In this document: piece after piece, positions 51,382 through 60,266 of the stretch
How positions within the stretch are numbered: position 1 is the first letter of the stretch
Layout: each line of letters starts with the position of its first letter
From: Chitinophaga sp. CB10
GTDB lineage: Bacteria > Bacteroidota > Bacteroidia > Chitinophagales > Chitinophagaceae
Direction: 5' to 3'
Length of the DNA stretch: 64,000 bases
Assembly (NCBI GenBank): GCA_001870995.2
Contig: MLAV02000002.1
Span: 447,536 to 511,535, forward strand
Translations under genes and position numbers: made by a program
The notes under the pieces: generated by a model
What the model saw: the letters and a program-made list of their open reading frames with translations, nothing else
Databases searched by the model: none
What the model was told of the DNA's origin: nothing

Positions 51382-53361
51382 ATGTACCGAAAGTTGTTTC
51401 TGGTCATCCCTTTCCTGGTACTGCCGCTGTTAAGATTCACAGCTGCGGCGCAAACGTTGTCCCGTAAGGACAGTCTGTATCAGCGATTGGATAAACTGCC
51501 TCCCAATATTGAAAAAGTAAATACCTACCTGCTGCTGGGCGAAGCGCTGGTGCCGGACAGTCTGCAAAAGGCCGAAAAGGTGATGAAAGCCGCCCTGGCG
51601 CTGAGTATCCAGCTGGGATACCATCAGGGCGTGGCCGATTTCACCTTGTACTACATGTACCTGACGGACCTCCGGGGCGAGTACATGAAAGGGTTATATC
51701 TGCTGCAGCAGGCGGAAAAAATCTATTACCAGATTAAGGATACCAATGGTATTATCAATGTCCACAACTTCATGGGCAACGAATACCAGCAGGTGAGCAA
51801 TTTCAAGGCGGCGGCGGACCAATACCTGGCTGCCCTGGAAATAGCCGACAGCAGGGGCGACAGCCTGCAATCCAATGCCATCATCACTAACCTGGCATCC
51901 GTGTTTATACAGCTGGGCGATTATCACAAAGGCCTCGAGTATGCCCAAAAGGCCTACCAGTTTGCAGCACACAGGAAAGGCAAAAGGCGCCAGGCTGCCG
52001 CATACAGCATCCTGGGAGTTTCCCAGGCCAAACTGAAGCGGTATGAAGAGGCGGCCGCTAATTACCGGCGGGTGATACAACTCGGCAGAGAGTTGGGCGA
52101 CAGTACCCTTGTGCTGGACGGGACCATCAACCTGGCGTCTTTGCTCTCCGAGCAAGGGGAACATGAGGGTTCCATTGCCTTGTTTCAACAGGCCATGGCA
52201 ATCACCAAAGCTTATCCCGCACCGGATTACCTGATTAACATCCACCTGGGATATGGCAATGAACTGTTTAAATCGGGGAAATACCACCTGGCGGAAACCT
52301 ATATAGACAAAGCTATTTCACTGAGCAAGGCCTACCTGGCGGGAGATGAACTACGCAAGTCATACCTGGTAGCTTCCGACCTGAAAGCGGCTACTGGCCG
52401 GCCGGCGCAGGCGCTTGCCCTGCGCAAGCAATACGAAAAACTGCATGATTCCTTAATGGGCAATACGACACGCAGCAGTGTGCAGCAGCTGGAATCCCGC
52501 TATGCTACGGCCAGGCAGGAGAAAAACCTCGCCGAAAAAAAATTGCAGGTGGCCAACATGCACCTGGAATTGCACCGTAAAAACAGGTGGATACTTTTTG
52601 GTATCGCAGGTTTTATTCTCCTTATGATCCCTGCTATTATTTACTGGCTGAAGCTGCAACACCGCCACCGGCTGCAATTACAACAGTTGCAGACCATGGA
52701 GGCAGAGCGTACCGTGCAGGTACTGGAAGCCATGATGCAGGGCGAAGAGCGGGAGCGGACGCGGCTTGCCAAGGATTTGCACGATGGCGTAGGCGGTTTG
52801 TTATCCGCAGTGAAGCTGCATTTCAGCGCGCTACGCCACGAGCGGCCTTACCTGAAGGAGGACGCCGGCTTTTTACATGCCATGAGCATGCTGGACGACG
52901 CGGTGGTGGAAGTGCGTAAAACGGCGCATAACCTGATGCCAGAAATCCTTTCCAGGGTTGGCTTATCGGAAGCGTTGGGATTTTATTGCCGCAATGTGAG
53001 TCATAGCCGGAGGCTGCAAATCACGTATGAAAGCACCGGGCAGGTAAAACGTTACAATGCCAGTTTTGAATTATCCGTGTACCGGATCGTTCAGGAGCTG
53101 ATCAACAATATCATCAAGCATTCCCGCGCTACTGCAGCGCTGGTGCAGCTGATGCAGGAAGAGCATACGTTGTCCATTACGGTGGAAGATAATGGCATTG
53201 GGTTTCAGCACCAGCCGGAACTGCACCAGGGCATGGGATTGAGAAACCTCTACAGCCGTATTAAAGCGCTGAATGGCAACCTGGATATTGACGCCTCGGC
53301 GGGGCGAGGCACTACGGCCTATATTGCCTTTAATATTATCCCGATGCAGCTGGCGAAGTAG
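51382..53361 (+). CDS. TPR sensor histidine kinase (HisKA_3 type) inserted in the ebo cluster
   Basis: 659 residues. Signal peptide to about 24 (FLVLPLLRFTAAAQ), then a periplasmic region of about 370 residues made of TPR repeats (e.g. AAADQYLAALEIADSRGDSL, YEEAAANYRRVIQLGRELGD). A single membrane helix lies at about 402-422 (WILFGIAGFILLMIPAIIYW). The cytoplasmic part has the HisKA_3 motif with phospho-His467 (RTRLAKDLHDGVGGLLSAVK), then HATPase boxes (RIVQELINNIIKHS, VEDNGIGF, GMGLRNLYSRI). Kinases of this layout normally signal to a NarL/LuxR-type regulator, but none is encoded in the window. It lies opposite to the ebo genes, between eboC and eboD. Confidence 0.93.
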   Translation: MYRKLFLVIPFLVLPLLRFTAAAQTLSRKDSLYQRLDKLPPNIEKVNTYLLLGEALVPDSLQKAEKVMKAALALSIQLGYHQGVADFTLYYMYLTDLRGEYMKGLYLLQQAEKIYYQIKDTNGIINVHNFMGNEYQQVSNFKAAADQYLAALEIADSRGDSLQSNAIITNLASVFIQLGDYHKGLEYAQKAYQFAAHRKGKRRQAAAYSILGVSQAKLKRYEEAAANYRRVIQLGRELGDSTLVLDGTINLASLLSEQGEHEGSIALFQQAMAITKAYPAPDYLINIHLGYGNELFKSGKYHLAETYIDKAISLSKAYLAGDELRKSYLVASDLKAATGRPAQALALRKQYEKLHDSLMGNTTRSSVQQLESRYATARQEKNLAEKKLQVANMHLELHRKNRWILFGIAGFILLMIPAIIYWLKLQHRHRLQLQQLQTMEAERTVQVLEAMMQGEERERTRLAKDLHDGVGGLLSAVKLHFSALRHERPYLKEDAGFLHAMSMLDDAVVEVRKTAHNLMPEILSRVGLSEALGFYCRNVSHSRRLQITYESTGQVKRYNASFELSVYRIVQELINNIIKHSRATAALVQLMQEEHTLSITVEDNGIGFQHQPELHQGMGLRNLYSRIKALNGNLDIDASAGRGTTAYIAFNIIPMQLAK

Positions 53362-53370
53362 TGTATATTA

Positions 53371-53407
53371 TCCCGCGAAGCGGCATGGTCATGCCCACTC
53401 CGCGGGA
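53371..53407. terminator. Branched hairpin between the convergent kinase and eboC genes
   Basis: Outer arms TCCCGCG and CGCGGGA enclose an inner stem GGCATG-GT-CATGCC. There is no T-run next to the stem, so it is only a likely terminator or mRNA-end stabiliser. Confidence 0.45.
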
Positions 53408-53414
53408 CAAAAAA

Positions 53415-54335
53415 TCAGGTGATGGAAAACAGTTTGCCTAGCCCCAGGGAAACCGGCAACAGCAGCAGTACTGCCATGGCAAATGGCATCTGTGCAAACG
53501 CGGCCACCCATGCGGCATTCATGGCAATAAGCGCCAGAATCCCTCCTTTTACGGCTTTCCCGATATTAGGCCCTGATGGTTCCTTCATGGCTTTCATCAG
53601 GGGGCTGTTGATCATAAACATAAACAGGAGGATGAAGGGCAATGCCCTCCACAGGCGTTCCTGGTGTATGGCCAATACGATCATGGCCACGTAGACAACG
53701 GCATAGCCGAGTGCGCTGATCTTCAGGCTGCGGGTGTTGCCGCCGTGTACTTCACCGCGACTGATATTCGTGATGGCAGCAATATAGATGACGGGAATGA
53801 TTCCCATCCACCAGTATTGGGTCAGGGCGGCGGGTATGATACTGATCCCCAGGAGCAGATTAAAACCCCTGCAAAGGCCCATGTTTACAGGGCCCCAGAT
53901 GGGATGATGCTTGCCCCATTTATTATACACGAGGGCAGCGATGGTAATGGCGATGGCGAGCCAGCCGGGCGCGCCGGTAAGGTGTCCTACCGAAAAGGCG
54001 CCGAGTATGCCCACGAGGAGCAGGTAGGCGCCCAGCACGATGGCCTGGGCGATGGAAATGGTACCGCTTGGGATAGGCCGTTCCGGGCGTTCCACTGCAT
54101 CCAGCTTCGCGTCGAACACATCGTTAAACACTACGCCACCTCCGTAAAGTCCGGCTGCGGCGAGGCAGAGGCAAATTACGGGGAGTATGCTTTCCAGTGT
54201 AACGCTGTCAAAAGTTTCGTTTAGGAAATAGCCCGAAATGGCTACCCCTGCTAAAACATCTGCGATGGCTGTAATGATATTAGCTGGTCGCATCAGGCGC
54301 AGGTATCCAGTCAATTTACTAGCAATATAACTCAC
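53415..54335 (-). CDS. eboC: EboC: UbiA-family prenyltransferase
   Basis: 306 residues with about nine membrane helices. I keep the GTG start at 54335 (MSYIASKLTGYLRLMRPANI) because the next ATG at 54293 would remove part of helix 1. The first Asp-rich motif is NDVFDAKLDAVERPERPIPS; the second is weaker, around YIAAITNISRGEVHGGNT. UbiA enzymes transfer a prenyl chain to an acceptor in the membrane. EboC would lipidate or otherwise anchor the metabolite handled by the cluster; this is inference. Lies 52 bases after eboB. Confidence 0.9.
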   Translation of the reverse strand: MSYIASKLTGYLRLMRPANIITAIADVLAGVAISGYFLNETFDSVTLESILPVICLCLAAAGLYGGGVVFNDVFDAKLDAVERPERPIPSGTISIAQAIVLGAYLLLVGILGAFSVGHLTGAPGWLAIAITIAALVYNKWGKHHPIWGPVNMGLCRGFNLLLGISIIPAALTQYWWMGIIPVIYIAAITNISRGEVHGGNTRSLKISALGYAVVYVAMIVLAIHQERLWRALPFILLFMFMINSPLMKAMKEPSGPNIGKAVKGGILALIAMNAAWVAAFAQMPFAMAVLLLLPVSLGLGKLFSIT

Positions 54336-54387
54336 TTTGATATGAGGTTTTCATGGTTTCGGGCTTGTACAACAGTACATACAGCGC

Positions 54388-55368
54388 CTAACGGATGATG
54401 GTCGTATTCTTATTAATTCTTGGTTGTTGTCCACCTCTTAACACGCTACTACCATTAAATTTTTCACTTTGATCCGTGACAACTCCGAAATCTGATTCAT
54501 TAATTTGTCCACTCTGAGCGAAGGCTGTCAGTGCGTTCTTGTAAGTTACCAAATGAATGTCATTCAAGTCAATACCACTTTCGTGCATGAGCGCTGCGGT
54601 TTTGGGCACTGCGAGCGGGTCGCTGATGCCCCAGTCGGCGGCGGAATTGATCATAATCCTTTCGCTGCCGTATTGTTTTACGACCTGAACCATTCTTTCA
54701 TTTCCCATTTTAGTGAACGGGTAGATGGTAAACGCCGCCCAGAATCCGCGGTCCAGCACTTCTTTGACGGTTTCCTCGTTGTTATGGTCCACGATTACCA
54801 TGGCCGGGTCCAGTCCGTGTTCGATGGCGATGTCCATACTGCGGCGGGTTCCCTGCTTTTTATCCCGGTGAGGCGTATGGATTTGTACCGGCAGGTTGGC
54901 TTCCCTGGCCAGATCCAGCTGGGCGCGGTAGTACTTTTCTTCCAGGGCCGTCTGGTCGTCGAACCCGATTTCGCCGACGCCTACCACTCCTTCCTTGTAG
55001 ATGAACTGCGGGAGGATTTCCATTACGGCTTCGGCCAGTTTTTCGTTGTTGGCTTCCTTTGAATTGAGGCCGATGGTGCAGTAGTGTTTAATCCCGAACT
55101 GGGAGGAGCGGAACCGTTCCCATCCAACGAGGCTGGAAAAGTAATCGCGGAAGGAATCGACGCCTGTACGCGGCTGCCCGAGCCAGAAGGCGGGTTCTAT
55201 AATGGCTACCACGCCGGCATCTGCCATGGCCTGGTAATCGTCCGTCGTCCTCGAGGTCATGTGTACGTGAGGATCAAAAAATTTCATCCCCCTAATCTTA
55301 TCAAGATATGCCGGAGATTGGGCCAGTGGCTGAAGGTCCTGTTCTGTTAAGTCATGAATTCCGCACAT
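54388..55368 (-). CDS. eboB: EboB: TatD-family metal-dependent hydrolase
   Basis: 326 residues, a TIM-barrel amidohydrolase of the TatD type. Metal ligands are in FFDPHVHMTSR (HxH), VGVGEIGFDDQTALEEKYYR (Glu), LPVQIHTPHRDKK (His) and VIVDHNNEETVKEVL; the final Asp is in NSAADWGISDPLAV. It is longer than the roughly 260-residue TatD nuclease, as usual for EboB. Second gene of the cluster, 39 bases after eboA. Confidence 0.9.
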   Translation of the reverse strand: MCGIHDLTEQDLQPLAQSPAYLDKIRGMKFFDPHVHMTSRTTDDYQAMADAGVVAIIEPAFWLGQPRTGVDSFRDYFSSLVGWERFRSSQFGIKHYCTIGLNSKEANNEKLAEAVMEILPQFIYKEGVVGVGEIGFDDQTALEEKYYRAQLDLAREANLPVQIHTPHRDKKQGTRRSMDIAIEHGLDPAMVIVDHNNEETVKEVLDRGFWAAFTIYPFTKMGNERMVQVVKQYGSERIMINSAADWGISDPLAVPKTAALMHESGIDLNDIHLVTYKNALTAFAQSGQINESDFGVVTDQSEKFNGSSVLRGGQQPRINKNTTIIR

Positions 55369-55407
55369 AAAAATTGGATTTAAGATGAAATATAGTTGGC
55401 AAAAAAG

Positions 55408-56304
55408 TTATGTCATATAGACGGTATGGGCTACTTTATCCCAGCTCAGCGTACCGGCTTTAATTTCATCGGCCAGGTAGGGAGCGGAGGCCAGCAGTTC
55501 CTTTGCCGGCGGGTAATTGCTATAGTAGCACACGAGGGCGGCGGCCTCTTTTTCCACGTTGTAGGCCGAGTGCCACAGACGTGTTATGTCCGCGAAATTG
55601 GCTTCGGTGAGGAAGTGGGTCAGCAGTTGCCATTGGAGCGGGTTCACCGGCCTGCCGGCGGCCTGCCTTTCGTGGGCAAAATCCGTGATAATGGCTGCCA
55701 GTGCGGCGTTTGCCCTTTCCCGGAGGCCTTGTATCCGGTCCAGTGGTTTATCTGTAAAAATGGCTTTCATCACCAGCTGGTTCCAGGCCGCTTCCGGCAG
55801 GTAACGGGCGGGATAAGGATTCTGCAGCATGATGGCTTCCTGCACGGGCGCGATGTTGGAACGGATGCCGTCCGCCGTGCGGGCGATCCATTCTTCCGGG
55901 TAGGCCAGCACGGGGAGCGCGCTGTAAAGGGCCGCCAGCTCATTCATTTCCGCCCCGTTGAAGAGGGCTTCCACCTGGCTGATGTAAAACGATTTATCAG
56001 TAGCGGGTATAAAAAGCATCCACCAGACCCTTGCGAGCCGGTCTAACGTCCAGCCATATACGAAGAATCCGGGTATGGCTTTTTCCAGCGCCAATTGTAT
56101 ATCTGCATTGGGTTTCACCGGCTGCTTGCCTGTAAACCGCGGCATGGCGGTAAAAGTCTGCAAAAAATCCCGGGTGGACCAGGTTGTTTGCTGTAGTTCC
56201 CGGCGTTGTTGCAGCCATTCGCCGGCGCGTGCATTTTCCTGTTCTCGGATGAGTTGACCTAATAACGTTTTTACATGTTCGTGGTCAAATACATATGCGG
56301 TCAC
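55408..56304 (-). CDS. eboA: EboA domain protein
   Basis: 298 residues, all helical, without signal peptide or membrane segment. The start is a GTG (MTAYVFDHEHVKTLLGQLIR); no ATG occurs early in the frame. EboA-type segments are FTAMPRFTGKQPV and FVYGWTLDRLARVWWMLFIP, LFNGAEMNELAALYSALPVL and YPARYLPEAAWNQLVMKAIF. EboA has no known enzymatic activity. It is the first gene of the cluster and would carry its promoter in the 516-base gap upstream, where I could not find an exact -7 box. Confidence 0.9.
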   Translation of the reverse strand: MTAYVFDHEHVKTLLGQLIREQENARAGEWLQQRRELQQTTWSTRDFLQTFTAMPRFTGKQPVKPNADIQLALEKAIPGFFVYGWTLDRLARVWWMLFIPATDKSFYISQVEALFNGAEMNELAALYSALPVLAYPEEWIARTADGIRSNIAPVQEAIMLQNPYPARYLPEAAWNQLVMKAIFTDKPLDRIQGLRERANAALAAIITDFAHERQAAGRPVNPLQWQLLTHFLTEANFADITRLWHSAYNVEKEAAALVCYYSNYPPAKELLASAPYLADEIKAGTLSWDKVAHTVYMT

Positions 56305-56523
56305 TTCAAGCCTGTTTATATAGTGTAATAAAAATCCAGTCTAAAATTAACCAGTTACACGGGATTTATACTATACCGGCGGTAAAATATGATGGATGGT
56401 TACCAGGCTGGACGGGGCCCCTGTTCCGGTATTTGCGCAGGTATTCAAAATTCATACAAAATTGGGGAGCTGTGGCTGTAAACGGTCACATGGAGCGGCG
56501 GGCAGGTAAAATTTCCCCCAAAA

Positions 56524-56550
56524 AATAAAAGAGAGGCAATAATGCCTCTC
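56524..56550 (-). terminator. Terminator on the minus strand, 270 bases after the cytochrome/VCBS gene
   Basis: GAGAGGCA and TGCCTCTC pair around a 4-base loop; on the minus strand TTTTATTTTTT follows. Its distance from the VCBS gene suggests a separate short transcript or a long 3' UTR. Confidence 0.75.
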
Positions 56551-56579
56551 CTTCCGCCATTCTAAAGCCTGATTATTCA

Positions 56580-56687
56580 TCAGGATATCTTAACCGGACA
56601 TCGACAGTGACGGGCTGAGGATGTCTTTACAGGTATAACAATTATGAGAAACGGGCAAAAAACAAGAACGACGACGATCAAAACCAT
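56580..56687 (-). CDS. Possible 35-residue hydrophobic peptide
   Basis: An ATG ORF of 35 codons whose first 18 residues are nearly all hydrophobic (MVLIVVVLVFCPFLIIVIPV) followed by a polar, Cys-containing tail. It ends 30 bases before a good terminator. The hydrophobic run comes partly from a GTC-GTC repeat, so chance is a real possibility; the transcript could equally be a small RNA. No clear promoter. Confidence 0.2.
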   Translation of the reverse strand: MVLIVVVLVFCPFLIIVIPVKTSSARHCRCPVKIS

Positions 56688-56820
56688 CTGTGTGAAAAAT
56701 TCCTCTCACAAAGATGCCCGGCAGTTACTTTAATGGTCTAGGAAGATAAATACGGGTGTAATATACAGATTATTCTATTTTCCCACCAAATCTCTCTGCG
56801 ATTTTTTGTGATAATTTATG

Positions 56821-58335
56821 TTAACGAAGGGTATTGAAAAGCACGATAAAAGGCTGATACTCCTTCCAGTTAGGTTTATATTGTTCCTGTACGATAAAGC
56901 CTTTAGCATAGTTACCTAGTAAGAGGTCCAGGTCCCCGTCCTTATCAATATCAGCGGCTTCCATCGTCATCCAGTGGCCTTCTTTTTCAATTGGCGGCGC
57001 ATATGGCGTGAACTGCATTTTGTTTTTATTTCCTTTGAAGAGAATGAATTTCTCCCCGGGATTATTTTCCAGGTCTGCGAAAAATGCGATGGTGGCAATA
57101 TCCAGCGCACCGTCCTGATCGAAGTCGGCAGCAATGGCTTTCGTACAGCCGTTAACGGGATAAAACCAGGCTTGTTTATACTGATCATTGCCTTCGTTGA
57201 GGAAAATGTAAACGCCGTGGTAAGGTTTTAAGACGATGGAATAATCCGCATTATCGCCGCAGGTATAGAGGATATCCAGCTTTCCATCTCCGTTGAAATC
57301 TGCCAGCTGAAAACTGGTAGAGCCGTAGACCGGCGGAAATTTCAACAGGTTTTTGGAGGAAAAGCCGCCTTTTTTGTCATTTTCGAAGAGCCATATCCCC
57401 TCTTCGCCGGCCGCAAAGAGTACCATGAGGTCCGTCCAGCCGTCCCGGTTAAAATCCGCAGCAATTGCTTTGGTAGCACCTGGCAGCTCCATCAGTGCTT
57501 TTTCCTGGTATTTTCCATCGGCATTTGGCTTCAGGTAAATTAACCCTCCCGTATGATGTCCAAACGCGCAGGTGATCATCTCCACCTGACCATCCTTATC
57601 AAAATCCGCTGCGATGGTCTGAACAGGGCGTTGCAGGTAGGGCTGTACATCCCTGATATCGCTGCTTTCCAGGTTCAGATCACTGATAATGCCGCTGGGT
57701 TTATCCACGGCCCTCATATCGCCGATCTGGGTAATACGTGCCAGGGCCGGGCCCCGGAAGGCGATATCCACAACGGGAGAATGGGTTTTCCAGCTGCCAC
57801 TTTTCTTCAGTGACGTATCCCACCTGGTAAGCGTATTTTCGTACGCATCGGCCGTATATATATTCCCTGCGCTATCTGCCGCCACCAGCACCGTAGAGGT
57901 GGTAGTGGTATCGGTAACGTGCGGCGCGCCCATGCGGAATCCTGACCAATCGTGCCGGAGGGCCACAGGCGGTTTAGCGGGCGCCAACTGCCGGGGCGCG
58001 TTCCTTTGGTAATAGCCTACTATCTCCATCCACTCCTTAAAGGGGATTATGGGGGCCGGGTCGCCCGCCATGGGCGGATAGTAACTGGTTTCGTTCCATA
58101 CCCGGATGCCTGCACGCTGTGCCATTGCCGGCAGCACATGATCGTTCCAGGTGGCGGAATCCAGCAATGCGGGGGATACGGGCATATGACAGCTGCCGCA
58201 ATGTTTATCAGCCAGGGCTTTGGCCTGTTCGTCGCGGGTGGGCGCATGGCAGCTCACCGCAAGGGAAATAATGGAAGCAAAAACGAAGGAACTATAGAGC
58301 AGGCCTTTTCTGATAGACATTGGTTGCGCTGACAT
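56821..58335 (-). CDS. Lipoprotein with cytochrome c haem motif and FG-GAP/VCBS repeats
   Basis: 504 residues (a second ATG at 58320 is also possible). Lipoprotein signal FVFASIISLAVSC with lipid Cys29, then a cytochrome c motif C46-G-S-C49-H50 (ADKHCGSCHMPV). A beta-propeller-like body of FG-GAP/VCBS repeats follows with at least five Ca2+-binding loops: ADFDKDGQVEM, ADFNRDGWTDL, ADFNGDGKLDI, ADFDQDGALDI and ADIDKDGDLDL. The combination suggests an outer-membrane, electron-carrying or haem-containing binding protein. It follows SusC/SusD on the same strand, past a terminator-like hairpin, and might handle the same substrate. Confidence 0.88.
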   Translation of the reverse strand: MSAQPMSIRKGLLYSSFVFASIISLAVSCHAPTRDEQAKALADKHCGSCHMPVSPALLDSATWNDHVLPAMAQRAGIRVWNETSYYPPMAGDPAPIIPFKEWMEIVGYYQRNAPRQLAPAKPPVALRHDWSGFRMGAPHVTDTTTTSTVLVAADSAGNIYTADAYENTLTRWDTSLKKSGSWKTHSPVVDIAFRGPALARITQIGDMRAVDKPSGIISDLNLESSDIRDVQPYLQRPVQTIAADFDKDGQVEMITCAFGHHTGGLIYLKPNADGKYQEKALMELPGATKAIAADFNRDGWTDLMVLFAAGEEGIWLFENDKKGGFSSKNLLKFPPVYGSTSFQLADFNGDGKLDILYTCGDNADYSIVLKPYHGVYIFLNEGNDQYKQAWFYPVNGCTKAIAADFDQDGALDIATIAFFADLENNPGEKFILFKGNKNKMQFTPYAPPIEKEGHWMTMEAADIDKDGDLDLLLGNYAKGFIVQEQYKPNWKEYQPFIVLFNTLR

Positions 58336-58380
58336 GAGGAATAATTTTCAACTGCATCTAAAATAAGGAAATAAGCGGGT

Positions 58381-58415
58381 AAAAAATGAATGCAGCGGCA
58401 CTAAGTCCGCTGCAT
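58381..58415 (-). terminator. Terminator-like hairpin between susD and the VCBS gene
   Basis: ATGCAGCGG and CCGCTGCAT form a 9-bp stem with an 8-base loop, followed on the minus strand by TCATTTTTT. It would end or weaken the susCD transcript before the VCBS gene. Confidence 0.85.
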
Positions 58416-58445
58416 TTCATTTTGTGACAGGCAAGTATGAAACAA

Positions 58446-60236
58446 TTAGTATCCGTCGTTTTGATCCAGGACGGATTTTCCATTTTTGATAGAGAGGTCG
58501 CGCTGGCGCTGCGGGATCGGGAAGTATTCATTACGGCCTTTCTTGTAGTTGGCGCCTACGAGGTCGGTGGTAATGGTACTTTCGTAATCATAGAAACGCT
58601 TCATCAGCTCCACGCCAATATCGCCCCAGCGGCTGACATCAAAGAAGCGGTGCCCTTCTGTTGCCAGCTCCAGCTTACGTTCGAAGTACACGTATTTGCG
58701 GGCTACGTCCTGGGAGGTAAAGGTGCCGGTAGGATACCTGCTGATTTTGTAATTCGCTGCCAACTGTGTGGTAGAGAAGCCATCCATCGGCTTGGAATCA
58801 TCGAGATATTTATGCAGCCAGTATTCCGGATGATCGGCGATGCGGCCGCGCACCTGGTTTACCAGGTTTTCAGCAAGGGTCAGGTTATTGGTTTCCACTG
58901 CGCATTCTGCCGCCATGAGGAGTACATCGGCAAAGCGGATCAGCACTACGTTGATTGCAGAGCCAGGCGCCCAGGAGTGGGAATCCTTGTATATGCTCTG
59001 GTTAAACTGCCAGTAGATCATTTTTTTACCGGCATAAGGTCCGCCACTCTTCTGGTCGCGTACCCAGGCAGCGCCCGGGTGCAGGCCCCAGTCGTGATAA
59101 GGCACGCCACGGCGGCCTACCGTCCAGTCTAACCGCGGATCCAGGAAACCGGCATCCGGTGTAAACGGATCATCGGCGCGTACGCCCATGTCGTTTTTCA
59201 CCACGTTAGCCGGCTGGTTGTAGGTATCTACAAAAGGTAAGCCGGCAGCGCTGGTACGGTAGGAGTTCACCAGTTCCTGCGTAGGCTGGAAGAAACCGCA
59301 GCAGCCGAAAGGACTGTTATACGGGTAGTTCAGCATATCGCCGGCATTGGCGTTGGTGATGGAGTTGGTACCATCGTTAGCCGTCATCTGGATCGCGAAT
59401 ACAGATTCAGGACCATTTTTATAAGCAGCGTTGAAGTTGCGCTGGAAGTCGTCTTCCAAAGCGTACTTTTTACCGTTGGAGGTATTACCGTTAGCAATAG
59501 CGTCCTGGAAGAGCGGTAATGCTTCTGCATATTTCTTTTGATACAGCAGGGATTTTGCCAGGTAGATCTGCGCGGCCCATTTATTGGCGCGGCCTACGTT
59601 GGATTGTGTAGGCGGCAGGTGATCTTTGGCAAAGGTGAAGTCGGCCACGATGTTTGGCCAGATGTCCACGTTATTCGGCTGTAATACATCGGTAGTGGAA
59701 TCGCTGATCCAGGGCACTTTATTGAACATTTTTTTCAGTTCAAAATAATAGTGGCCGCGGAGGAAACGGGCTTCCGCTTCTACCTGTGTTTTTTCATCGG
59801 CCGTCATGTCCTTTGCATCCTTCATGAATTTGAGGGTGTTGTTGCAACGGGTAACGCCTTCGAAAACTGCTTTCCACTTGGCATTGAAGTAAGTATTGGT
59901 AGTGGAGTGCTGGCCGGTAGCAATGGTATTGATGTCCGGCTGGTCAGGGCTTTCAGAGCCTTTGTGCGCATCGCCGCCGGCCACGCTGCCGTAAACCCAG
60001 TTGGTAGGGGAAGCCATCCAGCCGGAGCCACCGCCGCCGAGCGCGTTATTATCAGGAGCCTGACCATCGAGCGCTGCATAGGCGCCTATCAGTAAAAAGT
60101 TAACACCGTCCTTATTAGCAACCAGGTCTCCTCCCAATGCAGCATATGGCGGACGTTCCAGGAAGCTCTTTTTGCAGGCGGCGAGCATAGCGGCAGCCAG
60201 CAATAATGTTACACCTGAATATTTGATTATTTTCAT
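58446..60236 (-). CDS. SusD/RagB family nutrient-binding lipoprotein
   Basis: 596 residues with lipoprotein signal (VTLLLAAAMLAACKKSF, lipid Cys21). SusD landmarks are the TPR-like N-terminal part (KAVFEGVTRCNNTLKFMKDA, EARFLRGHYYFELKKMFNKV), and the C-terminal FERKLELATEGHRFFDVSRW with the closing PIPQRQRDLS. SusD caps the SusC barrel at the cell surface and captures the nutrient. 30 bases after susC. Glycan or other substrate is not deducible: no glycoside hydrolase or regulator is adjacent. Confidence 0.95.
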   Translation of the reverse strand: MKIIKYSGVTLLLAAAMLAACKKSFLERPPYAALGGDLVANKDGVNFLLIGAYAALDGQAPDNNALGGGGSGWMASPTNWVYGSVAGGDAHKGSESPDQPDINTIATGQHSTTNTYFNAKWKAVFEGVTRCNNTLKFMKDAKDMTADEKTQVEAEARFLRGHYYFELKKMFNKVPWISDSTTDVLQPNNVDIWPNIVADFTFAKDHLPPTQSNVGRANKWAAQIYLAKSLLYQKKYAEALPLFQDAIANGNTSNGKKYALEDDFQRNFNAAYKNGPESVFAIQMTANDGTNSITNANAGDMLNYPYNSPFGCCGFFQPTQELVNSYRTSAAGLPFVDTYNQPANVVKNDMGVRADDPFTPDAGFLDPRLDWTVGRRGVPYHDWGLHPGAAWVRDQKSGGPYAGKKMIYWQFNQSIYKDSHSWAPGSAINVVLIRFADVLLMAAECAVETNNLTLAENLVNQVRGRIADHPEYWLHKYLDDSKPMDGFSTTQLAANYKISRYPTGTFTSQDVARKYVYFERKLELATEGHRFFDVSRWGDIGVELMKRFYDYESTITTDLVGANYKKGRNEYFPIPQRQRDLSIKNGKSVLDQNDGY

Positions 60237-60266
60237 CTCTTTAGTTTTGCTAGTTGAATAATGCTA

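Noticed and set aside
51101..53414. Insertion sequence splitting the ebo cluster
   Set aside because: No transposase, terminal inverted repeats or target duplication; only a complete kinase gene is present.
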